From Hybos culiciformis (taxonomy: Eukaryota; Arthropoda; Insecta; Diptera; Hybotidae), in assembly GCA_964007475.1 (NCBI GenBank), contig OZ023274.1:105571372-105635371 (forward strand): a stretch of 64,000 bases of DNA, in the 5' to 3' direction. The notes under the pieces were generated by a model. It was not told the origin of the DNA. It was given only the letters and a program-made list of their open reading frames with translations, and did not search any database. The first letter of the stretch is position 1, and each line of letters opens with the position of its first letter. Position numbers and translations under genes: made by a program. Shown here piece after piece: positions 1-10,878 of this stretch.

Positions 1-585
1 AGTAAAGTTTAATTTAAATGCTGTCGACAATAAGTACATAGATTAACAGCAATGAGAAAAAATTTTTAATTATTTTTGATTTTTATAAAGGTTTCGAGTG
101 TTTATGACCTTATTGTAGAAAAATTTTGTTATAATCTTTTAACTATAAACAGAATTAATTAATGTAATTGTTCGATCATAAGCTATATATAATATCATTG
201 GTGTACATAAATAATAGATTCTTAATCAATGATAATACCCAAGTAATTTGTTGTCTTGTTGCAATAAAGACAATATATTAATATTGTTTGCTCTATTTTG
301 CTGTTACATTTTGTTATAACTTTTTTATGTATTTGAATTATATACTGAATTGTAACATAAAAGCAAATATAATATTTTGTCACCTAATAAAATTTACGCT
401 GCCGAGCATTTAGTAACCAAAAATTGTGGAAAATTCGAATAAAATAAAAAGCCATTCAATAAATAAACCAGACAAAAAGGATAAATATTTACAAATATAT
501 ATACGTGTTTTTTTAATTAAAACCACGTTTTTTTTTTTGATAAACATTCCATAAAAATTTGGTTTTTTTTTTTCTTTAATATTTT
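1..585. other. AT-rich non-coding DNA
   Basis: No open frame here rises above the AT-rich background. Only short poly(A)/poly(T) runs and scattered TA-rich words are seen. I see no gene or RNA. Confidence 0.6.
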
Positions 586-1141
586 CACTGAAAAAAAGGA
601 TCGTTGGAAAATTAGCTATTTGAAACAGCTATAACAAAAACTGCAATACTTTCTGATACTATGTGCTCACAATTTTGCATTTATTATTTAATAACTCGTC
701 CAAAAATATACAGCAAATGAATTGTAGCAGAATTTGCTACTCGAAAATTATATTTTAATTCCAATATGGGTTTCTGCATATTTTTATGGCAAATATTGCT
801 ATAATTATGTAAACAGATATATTCAAAAGTTAAACTATTAGGTATTTCTTCTTGCTGTGACAAAATAGCAAATTTTGCTAACGTCATCCACTAGTTCGAT
901 TTAAACTACACAGATCAAAAAAATTATATTTTAATTCCAATATGGGTTTTCTGTATATTTTTATGGCAAATATTGCTATAATTATGTAAACAGATATATT
1001 AAAAAGATAAACTATTAGGTATTTCTTCTTGCTATGACAAAATAGCAAATTTTGCTAACGTCATCCACTAGTTCGATTTAAACCACACAGATAAAGAAAT
1101 ATACAAAAATATTGCTGAATTAGATATTTGTTTTTTCAGTG
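586..1141. mobile_element. MITE, family A, copy 1 (TA-associated)
   Basis: The segment starts CACTGAAAAAA and ends TTTTTTCAGTG, an 11-bp inverted repeat. TA follows the right end, but the left flank is TT, so one target copy is mutated or the boundary is slightly off. The first 150 bases (words such as ACTGCAATACTTTCTG and ATAACTCGTCCAAAAATAT) recur in the same orientation at 11430-11580, which shows a dispersed family. It has no transposase frame, so it would be a non-autonomous DNA element. The TA target suggests Tc1/mariner-type mobilisation, which is inference. The inside holds a 176-bp tandem duplication listed separately. A 67-aa minus-strand open frame inside it is a by-product. Confidence 0.6.
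745..1092. repeat. 176-bp tandem duplication inside MITE copy 1
   Basis: Two adjacent units of about 170-176 bp both run from TTTTAATTCCAATATGGG to TCATCCACTAGTTCGATTTAAA and differ at only a few bases. The matching words start at 761 and 937, giving a period of 176. The second family member (11410-11679) has only one degraded version of the end of this unit. The duplication is therefore specific to this copy or subfamily. Confidence 0.85.
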
Positions 1142-1751
1142 TAAATACAACGGAAATTCAAACAAATTAAAAAAAAAAATACATATGTAAATCCGTTTTA
1201 CCTTCGTTTAAAAAAAAACTTATTCTAAAATCGTAATATTTTTATTATCGCTTAAATTTTTTTTTTTAATCAAATTAGAATTTTTGTGACAGTTCCATAG
1301 TTGATGTTATATTCGTTAAATATAACATATGTATATGCGTTTTTGATTTTATTTAGATTTTAAAATCATCAAACAATTTATTTAGTTAAAAATCCAACAA
1401 GAAAATCCAATTTATGATGCAGATAAATTTGATATAAATTTTTCTTTTTTTTTTTTTGTATCATAAACCAATTTGAAAATATTTTTTTTTTATCAGCATT
1501 TTTGTTTTATTTTTCATTTTTCCTGTGCTTCTAAAAATAAAAAAAAAAAATTTTTATTTTTGAATTGACATTTTGGGAATTTTTTTTTTTTATTTTATAT
1601 GTAATCAAAAAAAAAGTTATAAAAATTTCATCTTGTTTACTATTTTCCTCGCCTTTTTTTTTACAAGGATATTATTTCGTAAAGATTATTGCTAAATTCA
1701 AAAAGCATTTTCATGTCATTTTATTTTATTTTTTTTTGATTTTTTTTTTCA
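1142..1751. other. AT-rich non-coding DNA
   Basis: Poly(T)-rich sequence. The end, about 1720-1751, is a long pyrimidine stretch closing in TTTTTTTTCAG, which resembles a splice acceptor for the following island. The open frame across 1565-1750 is almost pure F/I/L/K and is not credible on its own. Confidence 0.5.
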
Positions 1752-1867
1752 GTATTTTGCTCAAATTCCAAAACATTGTAGAGCGTCGAAAATTCTTATC
1801 CGTCACTTTTATTCCAGCCTCATTCGCTGAGTATATTGAGAATGAAAGAATAAATAATGCTGTATAA
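1752..1867 (+). other. Open-frame island behind a strong acceptor (possible exon)
   Basis: After a long pyrimidine tract and CAG the sequence becomes clearly richer in G and C. In one plus frame it reads ...LLKFQNIVERRKFLSV and onward to ...AEYIENERINNAV, then TAA at the end of this interval. This could be a terminal exon. However, a second plus frame stays open for about 25 codons, and a minus frame also reads well (…SANEAGIKVTDKNFRRS…). Coding strand and frame are therefore undecided. I do not recognise a family. A degraded transposon fragment is an equal possibility. Confidence 0.22.
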
Positions 1868-3045
1868 ACTTTGAATTGTCATTAATAACTTTTTGTTTGA
1901 AAGCAACAGTTTCAAGTTTCTCAAATATTGACTTTCAATTTTTTGACATTACCTTTAATATACGGCAGCCAGTAAAATAAACTTGGATAGAATGAAATTT
2001 TTTGAATATGTTTATAAAACTCCCAATTCCCAATTTATTTGTAAAATATTTTTCCTTCCCTTTGTGAAAGTAAACTCAAAAAGAAATTAAACTCTGAAAA
2101 TAAACACTTTTAGAATGCAAAAAAAAAAAATATATAATTTTTTTTTTAAATGTTTTTCATAAAATTTGTCTATTGCAAAATCTGAGTTGTCAATAAGTCC
2201 ATGGTATAATTTTACAAAGAGTTAAATCTCTTTGAATGAAAAAAAATCGTCAACATTTAACTTTTTCTATTTAGTGCAAGAAAATTCTTGCACTAAAACA
2301 ATTATTGTTTTGTTTTTTTCATTTAAATTTTATCGAAATCAGTTTAATGATTCGAATGAATGTTAATTTCAGATAATTCGATCATCATTTAACTTTATAT
2401 ATGCACATATATTATATATATAGGAAAAACATGTTTTCTAAAATTGTAAAAATATATTTATCCTTAAAGCAATTATATCCTTAAAGACATAAACATAATA
2501 TTAGTTTCGGTCTTAATAAAAAATTAAAAATAGTATAAATGATTTTCTTAAAAATACGGAAAAAAAAAGGACAATAATTATATTGTTTGGACAAAAATTT
2601 AATAAAGAAATCATACCAAAATCTTATTCATTTTCTTAAATAACCATAAATTAATTTATTCAAAGATGATAAAAATGAAGTAAAATGTTGTTGATTAATG
2701 ATTTTTTTGTTCAAATTGTTCTACGGAAGTTTTAAGAAATGATTTATTAAGAAAATATCTACATTATTTATTTCATATTATTTTCATTAAATCGTATTCC
2801 AAATTATTATTATATTTTAATCTGTAAACAAAAAAAATATCCTTTAATTCATAAAAAATAATCGTTTTTTAAATATATAAAGATTTGAGTTTCTTTTTGC
2901 AATAAGAACCACTGTTCTAAGTTCAAATCAAATATATTAATTTTAATATAAAGATTCCAATCAAAAACGCGATATGTCTCACAATTTAACATCAAATTTA
3001 ATTTATGCACAGTTTATTACTATAACTGTTACAAAATTTTAAAGA
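1868..3045. other. AT-rich non-coding DNA
   Basis: Apart from the palindrome at 2270-2297 I see only A/T tracts and short TA-rich words. There is no credible open frame and no RNA gene. Confidence 0.55.
2270..2297. repeat. 28-bp perfect hairpin palindrome
   Basis: The 13-bp arm TTTAGTGCAAGAA is followed by AA and then the exact reverse complement TTCTTGCACTAAA. A perfect arm of mixed composition is unlikely by chance in this AT-rich DNA. It could form a cruciform or an RNA hairpin, or be a protein-binding palindrome. No function is visible. Confidence 0.85.
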
Positions 3046-3269
3046 TCAATATTTTTTGCACCATTTTTGCATGGGCTGTACACTGCAAACTTTCATCATA
3101 ATGCTACCTTCTACTATACTCTTATCTTTTATATTATTTTTAGGTACTATATCTGCAGTTTGCTACCCAAGCCAGTTCATTAGAATTTTATAACAATTTT
3201 CCACCTTTTGAACTTTTGAAAAGTGTTAAAAATAAAACCAACAAAAAAAAAGAGGAAAATATAGAATAA
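3046..3269. other. Open-frame island, either strand (possible exon or TE relic)
   Basis: On the plus strand, a pyrimidine-rich tract ending TTATTTTTAG (3143) is followed by 41 open codons to TAA at 3267-3269, with segments such as QFATQASSLEFYNNFPPFEL. On the minus strand, 3162 down to 3046 is open for 38 codons (TADIVPKNNIKDKSIVEGS…) and ends in TGA. Both read more like protein than background. The words GCAAACT and AGTTTGC near the two sides form a short inverted repeat, so a degraded small transposon is also possible. No family is recognised. Confidence 0.2.
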
Positions 3270-5075
3270 TTTTCTATTAAAAGTTTATTCATTTATTTAT
3301 CTAAAATAAATAAAGTAATAAATATTTCTTCCTATCAAAATCTTAATCCAAGAGAAAAATCCAACAAAACATAGGAAATTATTCATCAATCCTTCAAAAT
3401 TAAAAAGAATAATGAACAGGAAACTAGAAAACCTTTTTACTTTATATTTTATTATTATTAATATTTCGGTTTTTTAGGGCAGTGTTTTTCTTTTTTTTTC
3501 ATATTAATTTCATAATCATTTCGGTTATAGAATTTTCATTATATAATTTTATTAACACAAAAAGGGACCACTCTGTTTCAAAGATTTTCTTTTTTTTCAT
3601 GGTTATTTTGCGAATCTAAAAAGAGATCAAATCATTTTTATTCCATATAATTATGATTTTTCATTTTTATATTATTAATTGTTGTCATTGATAAAAAAAT
3701 ATAAATATATATATATATGATAATATATTTATATATAATAATAAATAATAAAATAAATTATCCAAGATGAAATTAAATTTATTGAACCGTTAAATTAAAG
3801 AGCCTCATTGTAATTATATTTTTTGAAGTAATCTTGACATAATAATCAGTGGGCTTTCTTAAAAAAAAAGAATATAATGTAAATAAAGAATTTATACAAT
3901 TCTTTCGTTTTCAGGAATTATTTCTTCTTGGGATTATCCTACAAATGTGCTATACTATGTTCAATTTCAATATCGCTAATAATTTCATAGAATAAAGATC
4001 TAAAGATATTATAACTTTAATTTTATGAATTCAATCAGAATAAAAGATAAATAAAACAAATATTTTTTATGCTTATAGAAAAAAAAAGTTATACAAAGTA
4101 TGACTGCATAAGTTATGGAGTTGTATATAGAAAGATACCATTTTATATTATGGATGCATAAAAAAAAATTCACATAAATTGCATATATGCTTATATACGT
4201 ATAACTTATATTTTGCATCTTAAAATGAAAACTTTTTTAATATAAAGTTAAGAAAGTCGACTTGAAAATTTTGAAGTCATTCATATAAAATATAATATAA
4301 TATGTAATATTGTGAATAAAATATGAAAACAGCGAAGAAAAAAAAAACATTATGAATAAATTATAAAACTTGACTTCTTGTCAAAAATAGACATTTTATT
4401 TTTTGAAAGATGTTGTTTTGTTAAAACATAAAAGTTTTTTTTTTTGGTTTTTTAATTCTACAACATTCCCAGAATGTGGTTTCAAAAGTATTATGATAGT
4501 TTCTTCGATGCAAATTGCACGTAAAAATATTTTGTTTAGATAAAAAGAAAATACAAATGAAATTTTGAAAAAAAAAAAAAAAGACAGTGACTCACTTGAC
4601 AGTTATTACATCAGTTTTGAAAATATGTTGAGAAAAATACTAAAATTATTTTCTAATAATTTTAAGCTTATAGGTTAAAGTTTCACTCAATTTACTGCAC
4701 AGCCTTGACAAATATTATTTTTAATATTTGCTAATTTCTTACATTAAGTTTATTTATCAAAAAAAAAAAAAAAAACTTTTAAGTTATTCTAAAAATGTTT
4801 TATCTTCTCTATTTCTTATTCATATTTAGATGATTCAAATTTACATGATAAAATTTTAATTATTCATTTATTCAACTACATAAGATAATTGTCACCCGAG
4901 ATGGTTTCATTTAACATGTAATCATTAAAATATATTTGCATATTCTTAAGCATTTTTCACTTCCTCAACGAAATATTTATATACCAAGATTACAGTGTTT
5001 GTTTAAGAATGGTCGCACAGAGTAGCTAAGTTTTCAATAAACGCTCATTTCATAAGATATAAGATACATTATACT
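3270..5075. other. AT-rich non-coding DNA
   Basis: Contains AATAAA-like words near 3300, TA microsatellite-like sequence near 3700-3730 and many homopolymer runs. No feature can be supported. The minus-strand 69-codon frame at 4009-4218 is F/I/Y/K-rich and judged spurious. Confidence 0.55.
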
Positions 5076-5366
5076 ATTGAGTAATAATATTTATAAGAGG
5101 AGAAGAATTCATACAAGTAAAATTCAGAATTTTTTTTTTCAAACAAGTCAAAAATAATGACAAATTATCACTGTATTAAATAAAAATTTCACACTCAAAT
5201 GTGTTTATTCTTAATACAATAATAAAAATAATAAAATTAAGAATAAACACATTTGAGTGAAAAAATTGAACTCAATACATTGAAAATATTGTCATAATTT
5301 TTGAGTTATTTAGAAAAAAAATTACTTGTATGAATTCTGTCACTCTTATAAATATTATTACTCAAT
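5076..5366. mobile_element. Foldback element with long inverted arms
   Basis: The left arm starts ATTGAGTAATAATATTTATA and the right arm ends in its reverse complement. Pairing continues, with small interruptions, through GAATTCATACAAGTAA, the TTATGACAA-type middle and CACTCAAATGTGTTTATTC, to a short A/T loop near 5220-5233. Arms are about 135 bp. There is no open frame. Such a structure is typical of a foldback or MITE-type non-autonomous element. No target-site duplication is obvious at the ends. Transcription through it would give a long, nearly perfect double-stranded RNA. Confidence 0.75.
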
Positions 5367-8251
5367 GATTATGCATAACAAGATCACTGCATAAATTTAC
5401 CATTCTCGTACTTTATTACAAAATCGAAAATTATAAATAATAGATGATGATGATTAACCTCAGAATCTTTAAATTCTCTGATGATTTGAAGTGAAATTTG
5501 GGAAAACAATATTAGTTTTCTTCATTTTCGTATCGTAATTTTGTATTCTCCATCGATTATTTGATTTTATGTAAGAATTTATGTTTTGCCTAATCTAAAT
5601 TCGATTTAATGAACTACAATAATTTTCATTGAATCAATTCTTATAAGTACTTAAGCTTGTTAAAAAATATTTAAATGACCTGGAGAAGATATTCAATTAA
5701 AATGCAGAAACTTTTCCTTTAAGCATAAAATGTTTAAAAATAATTTGATATATTATATGAATTATAATTGTAGTACATTATTTATAATGTAAATAAAATT
5801 TTTATGCATTTACACATTATGCACAAAAAATATATGTATAACATTCTCTTCAAGTAATAATCATAATCCAGAAAATAATTAATATATGAGGCTTAAAAAC
5901 ATAATCTTAGAAAATATTTACATGACATTTCAAATTAAATTACTGGAAAATGAAAGAAATTCCGGTAAATGTCACATATTAATCCTATATTGTTTTTGAG
6001 CTTTTACATATACAAAACTAATTATTATGTATTTTATGAAATTGCAAGATAAATACACATAATAATTTTATATTATAATAAATTATAATTCTCTTCAATT
6101 TTAAAATAAATTCAGTGTGGAAATGGATATCATAGAATTATTATTTTTAAATTTATAATTTTGTTATTTTCTAGCATTGGTTTATATTGAGACTAATGTT
6201 AACAGTTTTATTTAACGATAGGCTCAAAAGTATATTAATCACTGAAAATATCAATTTCTACGAAAATAAAAGAAAACTAATATTGTGAATGTACATACAA
6301 TGTTGATTCACTTAAGCTTTCTTATACACAATTTTATTTTTGCATCCAGTCATTATATCCAAATTATATTTTATGACGAATATGAATATTTAACTGTCAA
6401 TGTTAATTTTAATAACTTGACAAAGATTATATCAAATAATAATATAAATTTTTTTTTAATAACAAAAATTTACACACAACCAATTCTTGTTAATTAAACG
6501 ACTATTTAACATCGCATATGACGATTTAATAAAGTGCAAAACATAAAATATAATGTAAACAAAAAAAAAAACGTTTCAACGACATTGTTTTTTAACATTT
6601 CACTGAACGTTATAACATATAAAATTTTTATATGAATTATTTTTCTTTTTTATTTTATTTTCATTTGCAATAATTTAATGAAAAAATACCAGACGTTTAT
6701 GGGACGTGAATAAATGTCCTTTCGATTTTTTTTTTTCCTTTTTTAATTTCATAATGAAATTCATATTTTGCATGTTTTTCTACTTGAATTAAGTTTTCTC
6801 GTATCTCGTATGTATTTATGTTGGAAAAAGAATATTAAAGCGAGAATAATTTTCAGTATTATGTATTTCGAAAAAAAAACACAAAAGATTGAAGTTCTAG
6901 ATATAGATTCGGAAAATGCTTGAAATCAAAATAATTGGATTTTCATATAAATTTAGAACAGCAGTCATATCAGTTTAAAGAAAAATATGTTTCCGTTTTT
7001 ATATTTCCTGATTTCCCTTGATACAATTTTTGTCCCTTGTATAATAATTTTAAAAAATGTTTTTATAATTTTTTTTTATTTTTTTTTTTAAATAATTATT
7101 TATATGAACTTAAATCTTTGGTTTTTTTTTCATATAAAAGTTTAAGTTCATAAAAATTTTAAAACAAACAACAATTTGAAACCTGTTTGAGGTATTTGGG
7201 GAATTAATTTTTATATGTACACATTATGCTACATGGGCATACATAAAACATATTTTTAACAATATTTTTCATACAATTATACATTATTTAAAACAATATT
7301 TTATGTTATTGAATTTTCTAGATTTATGTAGTATGTACTTACATAAGTGACTGATATTATATAATAAAACGAAAAAATTTTTAATATATACATAATATTG
7401 TAAAGAAGAATTTAGTTATACATATATATAAAATAATATTTATTGCATATATTACATTTTTATCTATTTAAAATTTACATATGTGGTATGAATAAATAAA
7501 AGTCAAAAATTATTTACATAATTTCAATTTCTACAAAAAAAAAAAAAATAAAATATATTTCAACCACATTGATTTAAATTTAAAATTGATTTGTCTGTTT
7601 AATTGATGCGGATAGTGCGGTTCATTACATAATAATTAATTGCAATTATTTAAATATATATTTAATTCTAATATGGCCTTGACGATCAATATATATTAAA
7701 AATTAAATACAGACTCATTAAAAAAAACTAAATTAACAACAAAAAGTCAATAACTCAATTATGAAATAGTTCGATAGGTTTGGTTTTCTCAATATAATTT
7801 TTTTTCACACTTGACATTTTTATATTATATTTATTTATACAATTAAAGGAGAATGTTAAGTGTACATGTTTCGAATGACTATACAAATTGATGTCAATTC
7901 AATAAGGTACTTAAGTATAATACAAAATATGTGGCTTACAAAACTATAATCAATTCTATAATTATTTTTATATTTTAACAAAAGCTAAAAAAAAAATAAC
8001 TACAAGAAGGGTTTTTTAATCCACATTTCCCTTAAATAATAAAATTTCCCCAAAATTCTATATTACATTCGTCGATGACATTTAAGTAGAAATTAATTAG
8101 TTGTATAGGATTTTAACCATCCTTATCTCTTAGATTAAGTTACTTTAATTATGTTTATAAAAAATTGTAAATATTCTGTGGACAAAATAAAAAATTGAAT
8201 TGAAAATTGAGTTTTTATATTTTTAAGCCTCTAATTAAGCATATACCACTT
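5367..8251. other. AT-rich non-coding DNA up to the assembly gap
   Basis: No credible gene. Two small inverted repeats are visible. TGACATTT/AAATGTCA at 5923-5974 has a second pair (ACTGGAA / TTCCGGT, one mismatch) inside. The other is ATGAACTTAAA/TTTAAGTTCAT at about 7104-7152. The 70-codon plus frame at 6285-6497 does not start at ATG (GTG) and is N/I/F-rich. Confidence 0.55.
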
Positions 8252-8451
8252 NNNNNNNNNNNNNNNNNNNNNNNNNNNNNNNNNNNNNNNNNNNNNNNNN
8301 NNNNNNNNNNNNNNNNNNNNNNNNNNNNNNNNNNNNNNNNNNNNNNNNNNNNNNNNNNNNNNNNNNNNNNNNNNNNNNNNNNNNNNNNNNNNNNNNNNNN
8401 NNNNNNNNNNNNNNNNNNNNNNNNNNNNNNNNNNNNNNNNNNNNNNNNNNN
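8252..8451. other. Assembly gap (200 N)
   Basis: Exactly 200 consecutive N, the usual placeholder for a scaffold join of unknown size. Distances across it should not be trusted, and any open frame crossing it is an artefact. Confidence 0.99.
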
Positions 8452-10028
8452 TTTTCTTATGCAATTAGTTAGTTCTGTTTAAAAATAAAAATCTTCAATA
8501 GGTATTTTATTTTTAAATGAATTTTCAATTTTTTCATTCAAAATAAACTTTGCTTAATTTAATTCTGTCTGTCGGTTTTTGAGATTAAATGAATCAAATG
8601 TTAATTGTATCTTGATTTGATGTACCGCAATAGAGTTATGGTTGGTTAGAGTGATGTCTCAACGGTGCCACATTCACTTATGTCATTATCTATATAGCCC
8701 CACAGTTGTCCTTAAAATTACTTAAAATTGCTCAAATAATTCTTAATATATAAGCAGATAGATAAATTTGAGACCCAAGTTAAGTTTTATCGTTGTGAAA
8801 ACGTTTACTTATTCAAAAATTTCTTAATTTCCATAATAACTTTTTTATTCGACAATCACTTCTCTATATAAAATGTTATTTTAAATATTTTCTTCTACTT
8901 GTTTATCCTTAACTTCATTTCTTGTTCTGAATAATGATTTAATTTTTATTTCGTATTGTATTTTCTATGAAAAAAAAAAAAACAAAAAAATGTTTAATTA
9001 CATTCTATCTGCATATTTAATGACGAACTTAACTTTGCTTGAAAAAAAAAAAAAAGAAAAGGAAGAAAATTGAAAAAGTTTTTCTTATTTTTGAATTTAA
9101 AAAAAAAAAAAAAGATAAATAAATCGCTTAAATGCATTTATGAATTTTTAAGACAAAAATATTTTCAGTTTTCGATCTAATTAAAAAAAGTTAATCGCAA
9201 AATTAAATAATTCATATACAGACCTTGTATTGTTTAATCATTTTAAATAAATATCATAAAATTAAAGCCTCACCCGAAATGACATTTATATTTGTACACA
9301 ATTTTAAAGAGGCCATAAAATTGTGAAACGCCTAGTTAAAAAGATTCTCCTGTACATACTTCAGATTAACTTTAATTATGTCAGAGAGAATATAATATTA
9401 GGCACAATAAGGGAAATAATTAATCAGCTAATACTAAACTATTTGCTATATATATAAAACATATCTTTTATACCTTCATTTTCTTAAACATAAAAAATTA
9501 GGTTAAGGACTTTCAATTTTTAAATGTAAAATATCTTATATATAAAGTAAAAACTAAAAATTTTCACGAAAAACTAATAAATTTTACATTTTTTGTTGTA
9601 ATAAATACAAAATTTCTTTATTACTTTTTTTTTGAAAATATATATGCACTGAATCTTCCCCAAATGCATCTGGGTATTTATGAAACCTAATTTTGAGCAC
9701 AAAACAAACACAAATATTTTTATCTTTTATAACATTTTTATAATGACAATTTATCAATTCTATTTTAAATTTTGTTTATTTTTTTTTTATTTTTTATTTC
9801 GCTCAATGCTGCACTCTACACTAAAGAAAATAATTTTCTGTTCGTATAGTCCTTTCATAAAACTCTGAGTAATTAAGAAGTTAAGCGAAATTTATTGTAA
9901 AATTAAAAAGTTATATTAATAAAATTCAATTGAATTGAAAAAACTTTAGTTTAAGTTTAATTAATTTTTTATCTCTTTTTGTGGTGCGGGCGGGGTAAAA
10001 AAAGCTTTAATATCAAATAATTCTTATA
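8452..10028. other. AT-rich non-coding DNA
   Basis: A slightly G+C-richer patch at about 8620-8710 contains TGGTTGGTTAGAGTG, which resembles a tRNA D-arm. No B box follows at the right distance, so I do not call an RNA gene. The rest is homopolymer-rich filler. Confidence 0.5.
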
Positions 10029-10275
10029 CACAGAAAAAAATTTGCTCGTACTCATTACGTCAAAAAAGTTCGTTAATGACATTCTCGTTAAGATAACGAA
10101 AAATAATGAATAAATACGTTTTTGTAACGTAAATTTCGTTTATTTTCTATTACGAACCTTTTTTTTCATTTTTAGTACTCGTTAAAAAAGTTCGTTATCG
10201 TTAAATACGGGAAACAAAAATTTCAATCCATACAGAACTTATATTTTCCATTTTACACATTGCCGTAAATTTAGT

Positions 10276-10673
10276 TCATAGCTCAGTGGCAGAGTTGATG
10301 GATTGCAATGTTTAGGACAGTGGTTCGAAGCCACAAGCGGGCATAAAAAAAATTAAATAAAAAAATTTTAAAAATAAATAAAAAAAATTAATAAATAAAA
10401 AAATAAATAAAATAAAAAAAAAATATATAAAAAAAATTATTAAAAAAAAATTAAATAAAAAAATTTTAAAAATAAATAAAAAAAATTAATAAATAAAAAA
10501 ATAAATAAAATAAAAAAAAAATAAATAAATAAATAAAAAAAAAAAAAAATAATTAAAAAAAAAAAAAAAAATTAAAAAAAAAAAAAAATAAAAATAAAAA
10601 AATAAATAAAAAAAAGAAAAAAAAAATAAAAAAATAAAAAAGAAATAAATAAAAAATTAAATAAATAAAAAAA
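10276..10673 (+). mobile_element. tRNA-derived SINE nested in the MITE, copy 1
   Basis: The insert is bounded by the direct repeat AAATTTAGT at 10267-10275 and 10674-10682. This is the target duplication expected from retroposition. It begins TCATAGCTCAGTGGC, a tRNA-like head with A and B boxes and a T-arm (GTGG-TTCGAAG-CCAC). It passes through CAAGCGGGCAT directly into a tail of about 330 bp made only of A with scattered T and G. There is no separate body or LINE-related 3' domain, so this would be a head-plus-tail SINE. It is not a functional tRNA gene, because the positions of the acceptor strands do not pair. Confidence 0.75.
10279..10332 (+). promoter_or_regulatory. RNA polymerase III internal promoter (A and B boxes)
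   Basis: The A box is TAGCTCAGTGG at 10279-10289 and the B box is GGTTCGAAGCC at 10322-10332. Their starts are 43 bases apart, matching intron-less tRNA geometry. Both match the consensus, so the insert could still be transcribed by Pol III. Confidence 0.8.
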
Positions 10674-10878
10674 AAATTTAGTCTAGTAAATTTTTTCTTT
10701 CGTATTTGCGGTGTTTTTGCTGAAGAATTTGAAAGGTTTTTGGTTTTGGGGTATAACGAACTTTTTTAACGAACTACGAGCTTTTTTTAACGAAATGTTC
10801 GTTGTAGCCAAAATAACGAATTTTTCGTTGATTTTAACGAATTATTTAGTTATTAGTACGAGCAAATTTTTTTCTGTG

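Larger units (their letters stand above)
10029..10878. mobile_element. Composite TA-flanked MITE carrying a SINE, copy 1
   Basis: The ends are perfect 24-bp inverted repeats (CACAGAAAAAAATTTGCTCG… and its reverse complement). TA lies immediately outside on each side, at 10027-10028 and 10879-10880, the target duplication expected of Tc1/mariner-type elements. Both subterminal regions are packed with TTCGTT/AACGAA words. There is no transposase frame, so it must be moved in trans. A tRNA-derived SINE sits inside at 10276-10673. Copy 2 at 33951-34694 is nearly identical outside the A-rich tail. Confidence 0.85.

Noticed and set aside
1565..1751. Upstream part of the 100-codon frame ending at 1867
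   Set aside because: Starts at TTG and is translated homopolymer. Only the part after the acceptor-like CAG was kept as a candidate.
8207..8482. Open frames crossing the N run
   Set aside because: They exist only because N codons are not counted as stops.
8620..8710. tRNA or SINE head in a G+C-richer patch
   Set aside because: TGGTTGGTTAGAGTG resembles a D-arm, but no B box lies at tRNA distance.
10272..10344. Functional tRNA gene
   Set aside because: A and B boxes and the T-arm are good, but the positions of the acceptor strands (TAGTTCA against AAGCGGG) do not pair and no convincing anticodon stem forms. An A-rich tail and target duplication point to a SINE. The same holds at 34194-34266.
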